64,000 bases of DNA from Acidobacteriota bacterium (GCA_003223645.1 QHVT01000012.1:62001-126000), one strand, 5' to 3'. Shown: positions 42,269 to 51,480, counted from the first letter of the stretch. Program-made: numbers and translations. Notes: generated by a model from the sequence alone, not told the origin.

Positions 42269-43036
42269 CTAACGCGTGCCGAGCGCGCCGGCCGATTCCG
42301 TCGCGACGCGCGCGCGGGCAACGCTCACGGCCTTCGTCAGAATCGGGTAGGGGTTCACCATCTCGTCGTTCTCGTTGACGGCGAAGTGAAGGTGCGAGGG
42401 CGTGTACCTGGCGTTGCCGGTATTGCCAACGAATCCGAGGAGATCGCCGCTGTGGACTTCCATCCCTTCGTAGAGACCGGCGGCCCAGCGATCGAGGTGC
42501 GCGTAGTAAAACGACTTGCCGCTCTCGGTGGTCAGCCACAAACAGTGACCGCCTTTCGGCTGATCGCCGATGTAGCTCACGATTCCGTCGGCGACGGCGA
42601 CGATCGACGTGCCCTTCGGCGCGAAGATGTCGATGCCGCGATGCTTGCGCTTGCCGCCGTCGCGGGAGTTGCCCCAGCTGTCTTCGAGATCGTACGTGTG
42701 CACGCCGACGACCGGGATGAGCAGCGCGTTGCCGAGGAGCGGTGCAAAAAGTGCCTTCGCGCGTGCTGCGAATTCCGTTTCGCGCGCTTTCGGCGTCGCG
42801 GCGGTCGGCGTGAGCACCGGCGCGCGCGCGACTTCGCGGCTCGTGTTGCGGCTGAGATCGGCGCGCAGCTGCGCGATCATCTCGCTGAAATCGTCATCAT
42901 CCGACGGCAGAACCGCAGGCGTTGCGACGACGGTGGCGGTGGTGGTACAGGCGGTAAGCAGGCTGAGAAGGACAAAAAGACCCAGCAGTGCCACCCCTCT
43001 ACGGACCCACCCATAACGAGCACACAAGACGTTCAA
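42269..43036 (-). CDS. M23-family metallopeptidase lipoprotein
   Basis: A 255-residue envelope protein. LLGLFVLLSLLTAC gives the lipobox cysteine. The C-terminal LytM domain (about 110-230) has GKRKHRGIDIFAPKGT with the first His/Asp zinc ligands, YAHLDRWAAGL and PSHLHFAV with the closing His. It probably cuts or regulates cutting of peptidoglycan cross-bridges. The start is TTG 43036, preceded by GGGAGAG; a GTG at about residue 15 is possible but would shorten the signal. Confidence 0.87.
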   Translation of the reverse strand: MNVLCARYGWVRRGVALLGLFVLLSLLTACTTTATVVATPAVLPSDDDDFSEMIAQLRADLSRNTSREVARAPVLTPTAATPKARETEFAARAKALFAPLLGNALLIPVVGVHTYDLEDSWGNSRDGGKRKHRGIDIFAPKGTSIVAVADGIVSYIGDQPKGGHCLWLTTESGKSFYYAHLDRWAAGLYEGMEVHSGDLLGFVGNTGNARYTPSHLHFAVNENDEMVNPYPILTKAVSVARARVATESAGALGTR

Positions 43037-43145
43037 TGGCTCTCCCGGGAACGAACTTTGCCCGAGTTTACGGACCGCGGACGAGCTTGTAAAGGGGGAG
43101 ACGACGACGGCGTGCGGACGAACGTCGGTGTGTTACGCGGGATCG

Positions 43146-43262
43146 ATGCTCTCGACGGCGATGCGTCCGCTGCTCGCGGCGTCGATGCAGGATGCGAATC
43201 AGCGGATCGAAAAACTGCGCGCGCTCCTGCAAGAGCAGCGCAGCGACGTTCTCTACGCGTGA
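43146..43262 (+). CDS. Possible small protein
   Basis: A 38-residue frame: MLSTAMRPLLAASMQDANQR, then IEKLRALLQEQRSDVLYA. It looks like an amphipathic helix with normal composition and lies in the 260-bp gap between the M23 peptidase and radA. It could be extended to GTG 43128. No ribosome site or homologue is known to me; low certainty. Confidence 0.22.
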   Translation: MLSTAMRPLLAASMQDANQRIEKLRALLQEQRSDVLYA

Positions 43263-43297
43263 CGGCGACATCCAGCTGAGCGCCGCCGATTCGCTGT

Positions 43298-44677
43298 TCA
43301 CACTCGCTTCGCTGGTCGCGATTGCGATTCGTCGAAGAGCAGCGCGGCGATGTCTTCGATTCGCCGCACCGGCATGACCTCGATGTCGGCGCGAATCTCG
43401 ATCGCGTTCGAATGCGGAACGATGATGCGACGGAACCCGAGGGCCGCCGCTTCGCGTGCGCGGAGGTCGGGCTGCGAGACGCTGCGGATCTCGCCCAACA
43501 GTCCGACTTCGCCGAAGAGCACGACGTCATGGGCAACCGGTTGGTTGCGCTGCGACGACAGTACGGCGGCGACCACGCCGAGGTCGAGCGCGGGCTCGTC
43601 GATCGTGAGACCGCCGGCGAGATTCACGTAGATGTCGTTTTGTGCGAAGGTCGCTCCGCCGGCTTTTCGCTCGAGCACCGCGAGGAGGAGCGTGACGCGA
43701 TTCGCGTCGATGCCCATCGCCATGCGGCGCGGAGAAGGGAAGTGTGTCGGCGAGACGAGCGCCTGCACTTCGATGAGAAGCGGTCTTGTTCCTTCGACGG
43801 CGGCGAGGATCGCCGAGCCGGCCGACTGGCTGCGCTGCGAGATCAGCGCGGCCGAGGGATTCGGCACTTCTTCGAGTCCCGTGTCGTGCATCTCGAAAAT
43901 CGCCACCTCGTTCGCCGGACCAAAGCGGTTCTTGTATGCGCGCACGACGCGGTAGTTCTGAAACTTCTCGCCTTCGAAGTAGAGCACGGTGTCGACGATG
44001 TGCTCGAGCGTCTTCGGTCCGGCGATCGTTCCCTCTTTCGTGATGTGGCCGATGAGAAAGACCGGCAACGACAGTCGCTTCGCGGCCGTCATCAGCACGC
44101 CCGCGGAGTCGCGCACCTGCGCAATGGATCCGGGCATCGAGGCGTTCGCGCTCGTGTGCACGGTTTGAATCGAATCGACGATCAGCGCGGCCGGTCTCAG
44201 TTTCTCGACCTCCGCGAGGATGCGATCGATCGACGTCTCGGTGAAGAGGCAGAGGTTCTCGTGCAGCGTTCCGAGTCGTCGTGCGCGCAACGCGATCTGG
44301 GTCGGCGACTCTTCGCCGGAAACGTAGAGCACGAGGCCGTTGCGCGCGAGGCGATCCGCGACTTGCAGGAGCAGCGTCGACTTGCCGATGCCCGGCTCGC
44401 CGCCGACGAGCGTGACCGCGCCGGGGACCAGGCCCCCGCCGAGCACGCGATCGAGACTCTCGATGTTCGTCGAAACGCGCGGCGAGCGATCCGCGCCGAT
44501 CTCGGAGATCGGCATCGGCGCCGCGTTCGCGCTCAATGCCTGCGGATGCGCAACCGGCGCGGGCGCGTCTTCCTGCGCGTACGAGTTCCACGCATTGCAG
44601 TCGGGACAGCGCCCCAGCCACTTCGTGGCCTGCGCGCCGCATTCGGTGCAGGAGTAGACGATCGCTTTCTTCGCCAA
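43298..44677 (-). CDS. radA: DNA repair protein RadA
   Basis: A 459-residue RecA-like ATPase that drives branch migration in recombination. In order: zinc finger CTECGAQATKWLGRCPDC, Walker A GGEPGIGKSTLL, Walker B region ALIVDSIQTV, the RadA motif KNRFG near residue 253 and a Lon-protease-like C-terminal domain (DIYVNLAGGLTIDEPALDL, FGEVGLLGEIRSV). The start codon appears to be TTG 44677, one base after the stop of the upstream gene. Confidence 0.96.
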   Translation of the reverse strand: MAKKAIVYSCTECGAQATKWLGRCPDCNAWNSYAQEDAPAPVAHPQALSANAAPMPISEIGADRSPRVSTNIESLDRVLGGGLVPGAVTLVGGEPGIGKSTLLLQVADRLARNGLVLYVSGEESPTQIALRARRLGTLHENLCLFTETSIDRILAEVEKLRPAALIVDSIQTVHTSANASMPGSIAQVRDSAGVLMTAAKRLSLPVFLIGHITKEGTIAGPKTLEHIVDTVLYFEGEKFQNYRVVRAYKNRFGPANEVAIFEMHDTGLEEVPNPSAALISQRSQSAGSAILAAVEGTRPLLIEVQALVSPTHFPSPRRMAMGIDANRVTLLLAVLERKAGGATFAQNDIYVNLAGGLTIDEPALDLGVVAAVLSSQRNQPVAHDVVLFGEVGLLGEIRSVSQPDLRAREAAALGFRRIIVPHSNAIEIRADIEVMPVRRIEDIAALLFDESQSRPAKRV

Positions 44678-44678
44678 G

Positions 44679-45185
44679 CTACGAGTATTTTGCCGCGATT
44701 TTGCGCACGGTGTTGATATTGCGGATCGTGACCGGCTGTCCGAGGGCCTTTTCTATCTGTGTGCCGGTGACCGTGGCATCGCTGTACGACTGCGCGCGAC
44801 ACAACCAGTAGAGTTCCGTTCCGTCCGCGTACACCTCGTCGACTGGCGTGCTGAGCGCCTTCACCTTGCGCTTCGCGTCCGCATCCGCGCTCTTTGCGAA
44901 GAAGCCGACGTACAGCGTGCAGTCGCTGTCGTCGGTCTCTCCGATGCGCGCGAGCTCCTCCGGCGTGCGAAGAAACGTGCGCACTTCGTATCCGAGCGCC
45001 TTCGCCAGCGCGGCCTCGATCTTCGCGCTCGTTGCGCTCTTCGCTTCGAAGATCACGTTGCCGCTGGCGATGAACGTCGCGACGTTCTTGAAGCCCATGT
45101 CTTCGAACAGCTTCTTGATCTCCGGCATCTTCACGACGTGTTTGCCGCCGACGTTGAGCGAACGGAGAAATGCAACGTATTTCAT
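44679..45185 (-). CDS. DUF1697 family protein
   Basis: A 168-residue cytoplasmic protein with the family pattern: YVAFLRSLNVGGKHVVKM, LFEDMGFKNVATFIASGNVI, the C-terminal VDEVYADGTELYWLCRA and RNINTVRKIA. Function unknown. The ATG at 45185 fits the conserved start. It lies between ansA and radA on the same strand with short gaps (19 and 1 bases). Confidence 0.92.
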   Translation of the reverse strand: MKYVAFLRSLNVGGKHVVKMPEIKKLFEDMGFKNVATFIASGNVIFEAKSATSAKIEAALAKALGYEVRTFLRTPEELARIGETDDSDCTLYVGFFAKSADADAKRKVKALSTPVDEVYADGTELYWLCRAQSYSDATVTGTQIEKALGQPVTIRNINTVRKIAAKYS

Positions 45186-45204
45186 GGTGTTCCCTGGAGT
45201 CGTT

Positions 45205-46221
45205 TCATGCACGCACCGTCATCTCTCCGCGCAGGTCGCGCTGCATTTCTTTTTTTACGCGCTCGGGCGCGAATCCGCGACTGAAGAGATAGTACAGCTT
45301 CGCCAGCGCCGCCTCGGCGGTCATGTCGTATCCGCTGATCACGCCCGCCTGCGCGAGTGCGGAGCCGGCGGCGTATTCGGCGAGATCGACGGTGCCCTCG
45401 AGGCATTGCGTGCAGTCGACGATCACGACGCCGCGCTGCGTTGCGTCGGCGAGGGCGGCGATGAAGTCCGCGTTTTGATCGGGACCGTTGCCGACGCCGT
45501 ACGCTTCGAGCACGAGGCCCTGCAGCGGCGGACGGAGCACGTTGCGCACGAGCTCGGGCGAGATGCCGGGGAAGAGTCGCAGCGCGCTGACGACGGGCGA
45601 GTTCAATTCCTGCACCCCGAGTTTCCCGCCGCGCGATTTGCGGACGAGATCCCAATGGACTTCGATGTCGATTCCGACGTTGCCGAGGGGAGGGAAGTTG
45701 GGGGAGTCAAACGCGGCGAACCCGTCGGCGGAGACTTTCGTCGCGCGGCATCCGCGCAGGAGCTTTCCGCCGAAGTACAAACAGACTTCGGGGATCGCGT
45801 AGCTGGAGGCGAGCATCAGCGACGTGATGAGATTCTCGCGCGCGTCGTTGCGGATCTCGCACAGCGGAATCTGCGAGCCGGTGATGATGACGGGCTTGCG
45901 CAGTCCGCTGAGGAGGAACGGCAGCGCGGACGCGGTGTATGCCATCGTATCGGTGCCGTGCAGCACGACGAAGCCGTCGTAGCGATCGTAATTCGCCTCG
46001 ACGTCGCGCGCGATCTTCACCCACTCCCGCGGCGTCATGTTCGAGGAGTCGAGCAGCGGCGTGTACTCGTGGATCGTGTACGCCGGCATCGAGTCGTGAC
46101 GCAGCTCCGGCATCTCCGCCATCTGCGCCTGCAGCGATCCGGGCGCGGGCTGATAGACGTCGCGCGTCCGCTGCATGCCGATCGTGCCGCCGGTGTAGGC
46201 GATGTAGACGCGCTTGCGCAT
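45205..46221 (-). CDS. ansA: Type I L-asparaginase
   Basis: Cytoplasmic enzyme that hydrolyses asparagine to aspartate and ammonia, 338 residues. The catalytic-Thr motif AYTGGTIGMQ is near residue 10 and the second motif VVLHGTDTMAYTASAL near 88; PVIITGSQIPLCEIRNDA is typical of the type I group. The absence of a signal peptide favours the cytoplasmic form. It is first in a line with DUF1697 and radA. Confidence 0.94.
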   Translation of the reverse strand: MRKRVYIAYTGGTIGMQRTRDVYQPAPGSLQAQMAEMPELRHDSMPAYTIHEYTPLLDSSNMTPREWVKIARDVEANYDRYDGFVVLHGTDTMAYTASALPFLLSGLRKPVIITGSQIPLCEIRNDARENLITSLMLASSYAIPEVCLYFGGKLLRGCRATKVSADGFAAFDSPNFPPLGNVGIDIEVHWDLVRKSRGGKLGVQELNSPVVSALRLFPGISPELVRNVLRPPLQGLVLEAYGVGNGPDQNADFIAALADATQRGVVIVDCTQCLEGTVDLAEYAAGSALAQAGVISGYDMTAEAALAKLYYLFSRGFAPERVKKEMQRDLRGEMTVRA

Positions 46222-46245
46222 CGCGGGCGGATGATACGCGAGAGT

Positions 46246-46318
46246 GGTGGAGCGGCGGCCGCTCTCGGCCGCCGACCTCTCGCGAGAATCCGGCGGCCGA
46301 GGGCGGCCGCCGCTCCAC
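46246..46318. repeat. Palindromic repeat (family GGAGCGGCGGCCGC)
   Basis: Same element as in the 11.7-12.3 kb array; it ends exactly where the SRPBCC gene stop begins (46319). Confidence 0.9.
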
Positions 46319-46966
46319 TCACTTCGTCAACAACTTCGCCAGCGCGTCGAGCTTCTCGCTCCAGAACTGTTTCTTCCGATCGGCGTCCGCCTTCGACGGC
46401 AGCTTCACGTGCGCGACGGCGACGTAGCTCTTCGCTTCGCCTTTTGGAAAGAAGCCGATGTCGACGGACGTCTGGTCGTCCCACGTGATGTGCATCGCCT
46501 TCGGCTTCGTCGCGCTGCGCACCTTCAGCTTCACGTCGCCGAGCCAGCGCTTGCGCGTGCGCGCGTTTGCGAACGCGTCGAACAATTTGTCGACCGGCAC
46601 CGCGATGGTCTTGCTCTTGGTCGTCTCCCACGAGCCGCCGCGGCGCTGGCCGATCGCGCGGAGTCCGCGGATGCGCTCGTAGCCGACAGTGACGGTTTGC
46701 GCCCACCAGTCGGGGACGCCGATCGAGTGCACGTGCTCGGCGACGTCGCGATGCGGTTTGTCTTTCGCGCCGAACGCGTCGAGCGTCCGCGTCCATTCGC
46801 TCCAATCGCGCCCTGTTTTTGCTTTGACCTTCTCGTCCGCCATACCGGCGAGCGCGGCGTAGTCGATTTTCTTGTTGAGGACCTGGCGGCGGGCGGCGGT
46901 GTACGACTCACCCGTTTTGTCCATGCGCGTGCGAACGACGCGCTTGAGATCTTTTTGAGCCGGCAT
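46319..46966 (-). CDS. SRPBCC (AHSA1-like) domain protein
   Basis: A 215-residue protein. Residues of about 5-25 (LKRVVRTRMDKTGESYTAAR) form a helix; about 55-110 contain WSEWTRTLDAF and GVPDWWAQTVTVGYERIRGL, a helical segment often found before SRPBCC domains; the last 100 residues (TIAVPVDKLFDAFANARTRK, WDDQTSVDIGFFPKGEAKSY, QFWSEKLDALAKLL) are an AHSA1-type ligand-binding domain. Ligand unknown. AAGGAGA supports ATG 46966. Confidence 0.8.
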   Translation of the reverse strand: MPAQKDLKRVVRTRMDKTGESYTAARRQVLNKKIDYAALAGMADEKVKAKTGRDWSEWTRTLDAFGAKDKPHRDVAEHVHSIGVPDWWAQTVTVGYERIRGLRAIGQRRGGSWETTKSKTIAVPVDKLFDAFANARTRKRWLGDVKLKVRSATKPKAMHITWDDQTSVDIGFFPKGEAKSYVAVAHVKLPSKADADRKKQFWSEKLDALAKLLTK

Positions 46967-47149
46967 CACGAGTCTCCTTCAATGCATGCCGCGTCAGCGA
47001 AGCTCCCCAGCAGCAACGCCGCACGGCGTTGAAGGTCCATGATCCCGACCCGGGAGTATGCCCCCCTTTGCCCCGGCCGGGGGTCTTCGCTGGGGGAAGA
47101 CCGGCGGGGTGAGGCGTGAGTCGCGCCGCAGAAAAGCTACCATAAGGCG

Positions 47150-47512
47150 ATGCCGAAGAAAACATTGGAGTCGCTCGAGCTCGAGCTGCGCAACCACGCG
47201 ATGTCGTACCCCGAGGCGACCGAAGACTTCCCGTGGGGCCACCGCGCCATCAAGGTCAAGAAAAAAGCCTTCGTGTTCCTCGGCGGCGAATCGAGTCCCG
47301 GCGAATTGAGCATGTCGGTGAAGCTCCCGCAATCGCGTGACATGGCCGCCGATCTTCCATTCGCAGAGCCCACCGGCTACGGCCTCGGCAAAAGCGGCTG
47401 GGTGACGGCGCGCTTCAAGAAAGCCGCGGACGTGCCGATGGATCTACTGCGCGCGTGGATCGATGAAAGCTATCGCGCGATTGCGCCGAAGAAGTTGGTG
47501 AAGGGGCTGTAG
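47150..47512 (+). CDS. MmcQ/YjbR family protein
   Basis: A 120-residue CyaY-like-fold protein with the YjbR pattern: ATEDFPWGHRAIKVKKKAFV, SVKLPQSRDMA, GYGLGKSGWVTARF and WIDESYRAIAPKKL. Members are described as DNA-binding-like, but the function is unproven. It is divergent from the SRPBCC gene; the 180-bp gap holds only a GC-rich inverted stretch near 47060-47100. Confidence 0.9.
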   Translation: MPKKTLESLELELRNHAMSYPEATEDFPWGHRAIKVKKKAFVFLGGESSPGELSMSVKLPQSRDMAADLPFAEPTGYGLGKSGWVTARFKKAADVPMDLLRAWIDESYRAIAPKKLVKGL

Positions 47513-47595
47513 GAACTTACAGGCGTCATTACGGCAAGTTGCCATTATCGATGGTAAGATTTCCGGCGGACAGGACACTCCTTAATGGAGACGTT

Positions 47596-48243
47596 ATGCG
47601 ACGCCTGACGTTCACGGTTCCTTTCCTTCTGTTCGCCGTCTCGGTTGCAGGACAGCAGCCGGCGAAGCAGCCGTGGGAGTGGACGCTCGACGAGCGGCTC
47701 GCTGTGCGGCTGGATCCGGCGAGTATCGCGAAACGCGAGCAGCGGCAGCAAGGAATGCGGCAACAAACAGCCGGCGAGCCACTGTCGAAGAAAGAGCGCC
47801 AGAGTCCACAAAAACACTCGATCGACGGCAGCGAGAACCCGGAACTTCTCTTACCGCACGAGCTCTTCGACGGATTGATCACCGGTTTTGTTCCCGACGA
47901 CTTTCGACGGCGCCATCAGCGCGAGAATTTCCGGCGAGGAATTATCGCGACTGGCTTCGAGGAGGAGGAGTTCTGGTCAACGCTTCGTTCAGCCTCAGCG
48001 ACGTATATCGACAACTATGCGTACCCCGTACCGGGCACGAAGCCACCGCCGATCCCCGGCGTTCGCTGGACGATGTGCCGGGAGGCGTTCCTCGCGCTGA
48101 ACAGAGCACGCCAGGCGTTCGGTAAAGAAAAGTTCGACCGTTTTCTGTACGAGTTCGTCGCTCCGACGACGCAGGTCGGTTACGGGACGAATGCCGCGGA
48201 CCCAGCGGCCGACTTGCGATTCGTTGAAGAAGGCTGCAACTGA
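47596..48243 (+). CDS. Hypothetical secreted protein
   Basis: A 215-residue exported protein: signal RRLTFTVPFLLFAVSVAGQQ. The mature part is charged, with Pro/Gln-rich early segments, FVPDDFRRRHQRENFRRGI and a C-terminal ALNRARQAFGKEKFDRFLYE. No family recognised. Its TGA overlaps an ATG (48243) of the next coding stretch. Confidence 0.65.
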   Translation: MRRLTFTVPFLLFAVSVAGQQPAKQPWEWTLDERLAVRLDPASIAKREQRQQGMRQQTAGEPLSKKERQSPQKHSIDGSENPELLLPHELFDGLITGFVPDDFRRRHQRENFRRGIIATGFEEEEFWSTLRSASATYIDNYAYPVPGTKPPPIPGVRWTMCREAFLALNRARQAFGKEKFDRFLYEFVAPTTQVGYGTNAADPAADLRFVEEGCN

Positions 48244-49386
48244 TGGATGGCAGGATCGCGCTGTTTCTTGTGGGGGGTTGCTTCTCGTCAGCCCTCTTCA
48301 TGGAGAGACATTCCAGCTTGGGGCATCCATCGTCATCGAAGATCAAGAAGTAGCGTCGACAGCGAGGGGCGAATACACATCAAATCCCTTGTGCCTCGAG
48401 TGTCCGTGGCACGGTACTCATCGAATCAACGGAGCATCGGCGAGTGCCTCCTGGGCTTCCCAGGAGCCAACGGCATCTATCAGGGACGGGTGACCGATTG
48501 GGTGAGTGATGGTCACTGTTACAAAGGCTTTATCGAAGGGTGGGGCGCAGAAGGTGGTCATGGCGAATACGAGTCGGACCAAAAATGCGCACCCTGCTTC
48601 CTCTTCACGGAGACCTACGGAGAGGGATCGATCAGCGGCGCGCCGATCGGAAAGTCGACACACAACTGCGGTGCCGGCATTTCATTGACTGCGCAGCCCT
48701 CGAGCGGATGGCACTTCACGAATTGGGGCGGCAGCATCTCGTCGCAGTCTCCGTCGCTGGCGTTCACGCTCGATGCTTCCAAGAGCCTCACCGCTTTTTT
48801 CGACCAGCTTCCGCCGACTCCTCCTCCGCAGTACACCACCTGCGTCCAAAGCAATAACGAATGCCAGGATCCGCTCATCCTCGATCTGAACGGCGACGGC
48901 ATCCACACGACTGGCGTGAACGAACCCGTGTGGTTCGACATGGATGGGGACGGCCTCCTCGAGCAAACGGCATGGACGAACGCGGCCACGGGCGAGGGGT
49001 TCCTTTATCTCGATCTCGATCACAAAGGCCGCGTCACGAACGGGGGTGAGCTGTTCGGCGTCGGGACGGTGATGCCCGATGGTTCGCGCGGACGTGATGG
49101 ATTCGCGGCGTTGGCTGTGTATGACGGCAACGGCGACGGCGTTGTCGATGCGAACGATGACGTGTGGAATCGGTTGAGAATCTGGGTGGATGCGAATCAC
49201 GACGGGATCTGTGATCCAGGCGAGACGGGTCCGATCCACAAGTACGGCGTTCGCGAGATTCAGATTGCGGCCGTCACGTCGAACGTCGTCGACGAAGCGG
49301 GGAATCTGCACAAGCTATCGTCGGTGTTTCACCGGAAGAATCGCGAGGACGCGATTCAGGCGATCGGCTTTCAGCGTGTGCGATGA
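48243..49386 (+). CDS. Secreted calcium-binding-type protein, 5' end probably frameshifted
   Basis: The C-terminal 310 residues in one frame are convincing: an InlB-like beta repeat (GISLTAQPSSGWHFTNWGG with SLTAFF), then a series of Asp-rich EF-hand-like loops (LILDLNGDGIHTTG, WFDMDGDGLLEQT, YDGNGDGVVDANDD, WVDANHDGICDPGE). The upstream part looks split over three frames: a signal peptide from ATG 48243 (MDGRIALFLVGGCFSSALF), a middle piece (GETFQLGASIVIEDQEVAS ... CPWHGTHRI) and the long frame from about 48460. If taken as one frame, the longest starts at 48247. Confidence 0.6.
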
Positions 49387-49395
49387 TCGCTCCTT

Positions 49396-49797
49396 GTGAG
49401 CGATCCGATTCAATCCAACCCCTTCAACCGCCACCTCGGGTTCCAATTGATCGAGCGTAGCGCCGAGCGCGTGACGATGTCGCTCGCGCCGCAGGAGTGG
49501 TTCCTTCAGGAAGGCGGCGTGATTCACGGCGGGATCATTACGAGCCTCGCCGACACCGCCGCCGTCTATTTGATCTTTCCCGACCTGCCGGCGGATCGAT
49601 CGATGACGGGGATCGAGCTCAAGGTCAATTTTCTTCGCGCTGCACGGATCGCGAACGGCGAGCTGACCGCGACCGCGCACGCGGTGAAAGTCGGGCGGCA
49701 GATCGCGGTGTGCAGCGTGGACGTGCACCAGCGCGAGGAGTTGATCGCGACGGGACTGTTCACGTATTTCGTCGGGCTGCAGCGCGTGCCGGCGTAG
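49396..49797 (+). CDS. PaaI-type hotdog thioesterase
   Basis: A 133-residue acyl-CoA thioesterase of the PaaI/DUF4442 group. QEGGVIHGGIITSLADTAAV is the active-site region (HGG followed by the acidic residue); the second half, TGIELKVNFLRAARI, and the strand VKVGRQIAVCSVDV complete the hotdog fold. Start GTG 49396. The substrate is unknown. Confidence 0.88.
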   Translation: MSDPIQSNPFNRHLGFQLIERSAERVTMSLAPQEWFLQEGGVIHGGIITSLADTAAVYLIFPDLPADRSMTGIELKVNFLRAARIANGELTATAHAVKVGRQIAVCSVDVHQREELIATGLFTYFVGLQRVPA

Positions 49798-49947
49798 TGC
49801 TCCATTCCCTGAGTTCGACGACTCCCCTCGTTGCCTGAGGTGCGGCCGGGACGCCGCTTTCCTCCGTGACGGAGACATTCTCAACGTCCGGCATGGGTAG
49901 GGCGATTCAATTCGATTGGATCGGTGCATGACACCGTTTGCAAGCAC

Positions 49948-50058
49948 GGCACAGGAACGCAGAACGCAAAACGCAGAAGTAAGAAGCACACCCGAAGACG
50001 CCGTACGCGCGCACACGCCGGCGGGCTTCTCAATTCTGCGTTCTGCGTTCCCGTATCG
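49948..50058. repeat. Tandem-word hairpin element, word CGCAGAA
   Basis: GAACGCAGAACGCAAAACGC on the left and TTCTGCGTTCTGCGTTC on the right. The rest of 49798-50177 shows no gene; a terminator-like hairpin follows at 50068. Confidence 0.7.
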
Positions 50059-50067
50059 GCGTAAAAT

Positions 50068-50093
50068 GGGCCGCGACCTTTCGGCCGCGGCCC
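50068..50093 (-). terminator. Hairpin, possible terminator
   Basis: GGGCCGCG pairs with CGCGGCCC around a 10-base loop, 85 bases downstream of the minus-strand gene ending at 50178. Confidence 0.4.
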
Positions 50094-50177
50094 GGGACTC
50101 CTGGGTTGTGGCCGGAAGCGCATGCGGGGAGCCGGGGAGGTGATTGTCCAGATCAGACCCTCCTCCGGCCCCTCGGC

Positions 50178-50717
50178 TTACTTCTTCTCCACGGTTGTCG
50201 GCTCCGGCTCCGGCGTCGCCGTGGCCTTCTTGCGGCGCGAACGCGTGAATGTCCGCTTCATGTCGGCCACATGCGGGCGTACCGGCTCGCCGACGTCGAG
50301 CGTCACATAGCCCTTCGCCATCCGGTACAGGCCGCGCGCGGACTTCACCGCCTTCAGCTTGCGGCGCAGAATGGCCAGGTCGATGTGGCGGGCGAGGGCC
50401 CGCGCCTCATCGCGCACGCCGCCGTATGCCAGCTCAAAGGCGATCGCGTCGCGCAGCTCCACGCTGGTGGTGACGGACGCGCCGACGCCCGGGGCGGCTT
50501 CGGCGAAAACCGCCGTCTTCTCCAGCGCGGCCGGAGTGGTCTGCCGGGCGAGGCGAATCTCGGCCGGTGTCAGCGGCCTCGGATCTGCCTCGTCGGGAAA
50601 CTCGGCGGCCATGGCGCGAAGTCGTGCCATCCGCGCCTGGGCATCGGGGGTAAAACCGTTGGGGATCGGCTCAGGCGTCGGAGTGACGCCGTTGCCCGTT
50701 TCGGTTACGGTAGTCAT
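50178..50717 (-). CDS. Uncharacterised helical protein with basic C-terminal tail (paralogue 2)
   Basis: A 179-residue protein matching the plan of the gene at 7961-8485: a Thr/Pro-rich start (TTVTETGNGVTPTPEPIPNG), a helical core (LTPAEIRLARQTTPAALEK, ELRDAIAFEL), then VRPHVADMKR, a basic SRRKKATAT segment and a polar, proline-containing tail. Compare LLPHIEEVKR and SRRKKAAQA in the other copy. GAGAGGAA fixes ATG 50717 rather than the longer frame. Like its paralogue it has a leader of about 300 bases and a 21-bp tandem array upstream. No known family. Confidence 0.78.
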   Translation of the reverse strand: MTTVTETGNGVTPTPEPIPNGFTPDAQARMARLRAMAAEFPDEADPRPLTPAEIRLARQTTPAALEKTAVFAEAAPGVGASVTTSVELRDAIAFELAYGGVRDEARALARHIDLAILRRKLKAVKSARGLYRMAKGYVTLDVGEPVRPHVADMKRTFTRSRRKKATATPEPEPTTVEKK

Positions 50718-51018
50718 GGGATTCCTCTCGATCTTTCTTGTTTGTTGGTTGATGTTCGTTGGCTTCGTCACGTCAAGCGGACTTGGAGATCGCCGTAATT
50801 AATTCGGAGTCATATACTTACCTGCCTTTCTCTCGACATTCCTCTGAGCACGATGTTGCGAGAGCCCCAATGTGCGCCGGACTGTCATGGCAGTCAATGG
50901 ACGAGTTTCCAAAGAAATAGTACGCCCATTATTTCTTTCTGTTACCAAACGGTGAACTCTGCTAAACGCTCGGTCTGTAAGACCAGGAAGGCTCCAAATG
51001 AGAGGAAGAAGATCGCCT
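50718..51018 (-). other. Leader region of paralogue 2, with hairpins
   Basis: There is no convincing gene here. AAAGAAATA and TATTTCTTT form a perfect 9-bp stem at 50911-50938, and GACTG/CAGTC pairs at 50880-50895. AT content is higher than in the flanks, as expected for a promoter region, but I see no clear -35/-10 pair. Confidence 0.35.
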
Positions 51019-51480
51019 GGCGAACGAAGGCACCACGCTTGCATACGAGGCAAATTCGCTGACCAACGAAGCAAACTCACTGCGAAGTGAAGCAAACTCA
51101 CTGAAGATCTAAGCGAGCTCGCTGAGATCTGTCAGCAAACTCGTTGACCAACGAAGCAAGCTCGCTTCGATCGGAAGCAAACTCGTTGAAGATCCAAGCA
51201 AGCTCGCTCAGATCTGTCAGCGAGCTCGTTGACGAACGAAGCAAGCTCGCTTCGACCGGAAGCAAACTCACTTCAGGACGAAGCAGATTTGCTTCGCTTG
51301 TCAGAGAGTTTGTTTGGCGTGGAAGCGGGCTCGCTTCGCTTGCCAACGAGTTTGCGCCGGCGGGAAGCGGGCGCGCTTCGCCAGCCAGCCTTCGTGAATC
51401 CATGGTCTCAATGGTCGCCAGGCAACGACGTTGCGTCGCGAGGCAATGGTCATTGCACGCGAGGCAAGGTTGAATGCACT
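51019..51480. repeat. 21-bp tandem array B, about 20 units
   Basis: Units of 21 (rarely 22) bp with consensus CGAAGCAAGCTCGCT; several contain the perfect inverted repeat CGAAGC-N6-GCTTCG. The last three units (51411-51477) are a different subtype, GCGAGGCAATGGTCATTGC, also palindromic. Translated frames read heptads such as EASSLRS but no gene is convincing. Same period as array A at 7324-7656. Confidence 0.88.

Noticed and set aside
50799-51101. 100-residue minus-strand frame between paralogue 2 and array B
   Set aside because: Composition is irregular, it runs through hairpins and array units, and no conserved motif is visible.
51144-51473. Coiled-coil-like frame (EASSLRSEANSL) in array B
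   Set aside because: The heptad pattern follows from the 21-bp repeat; there is no ribosome site, and 22-bp units break the frame register.
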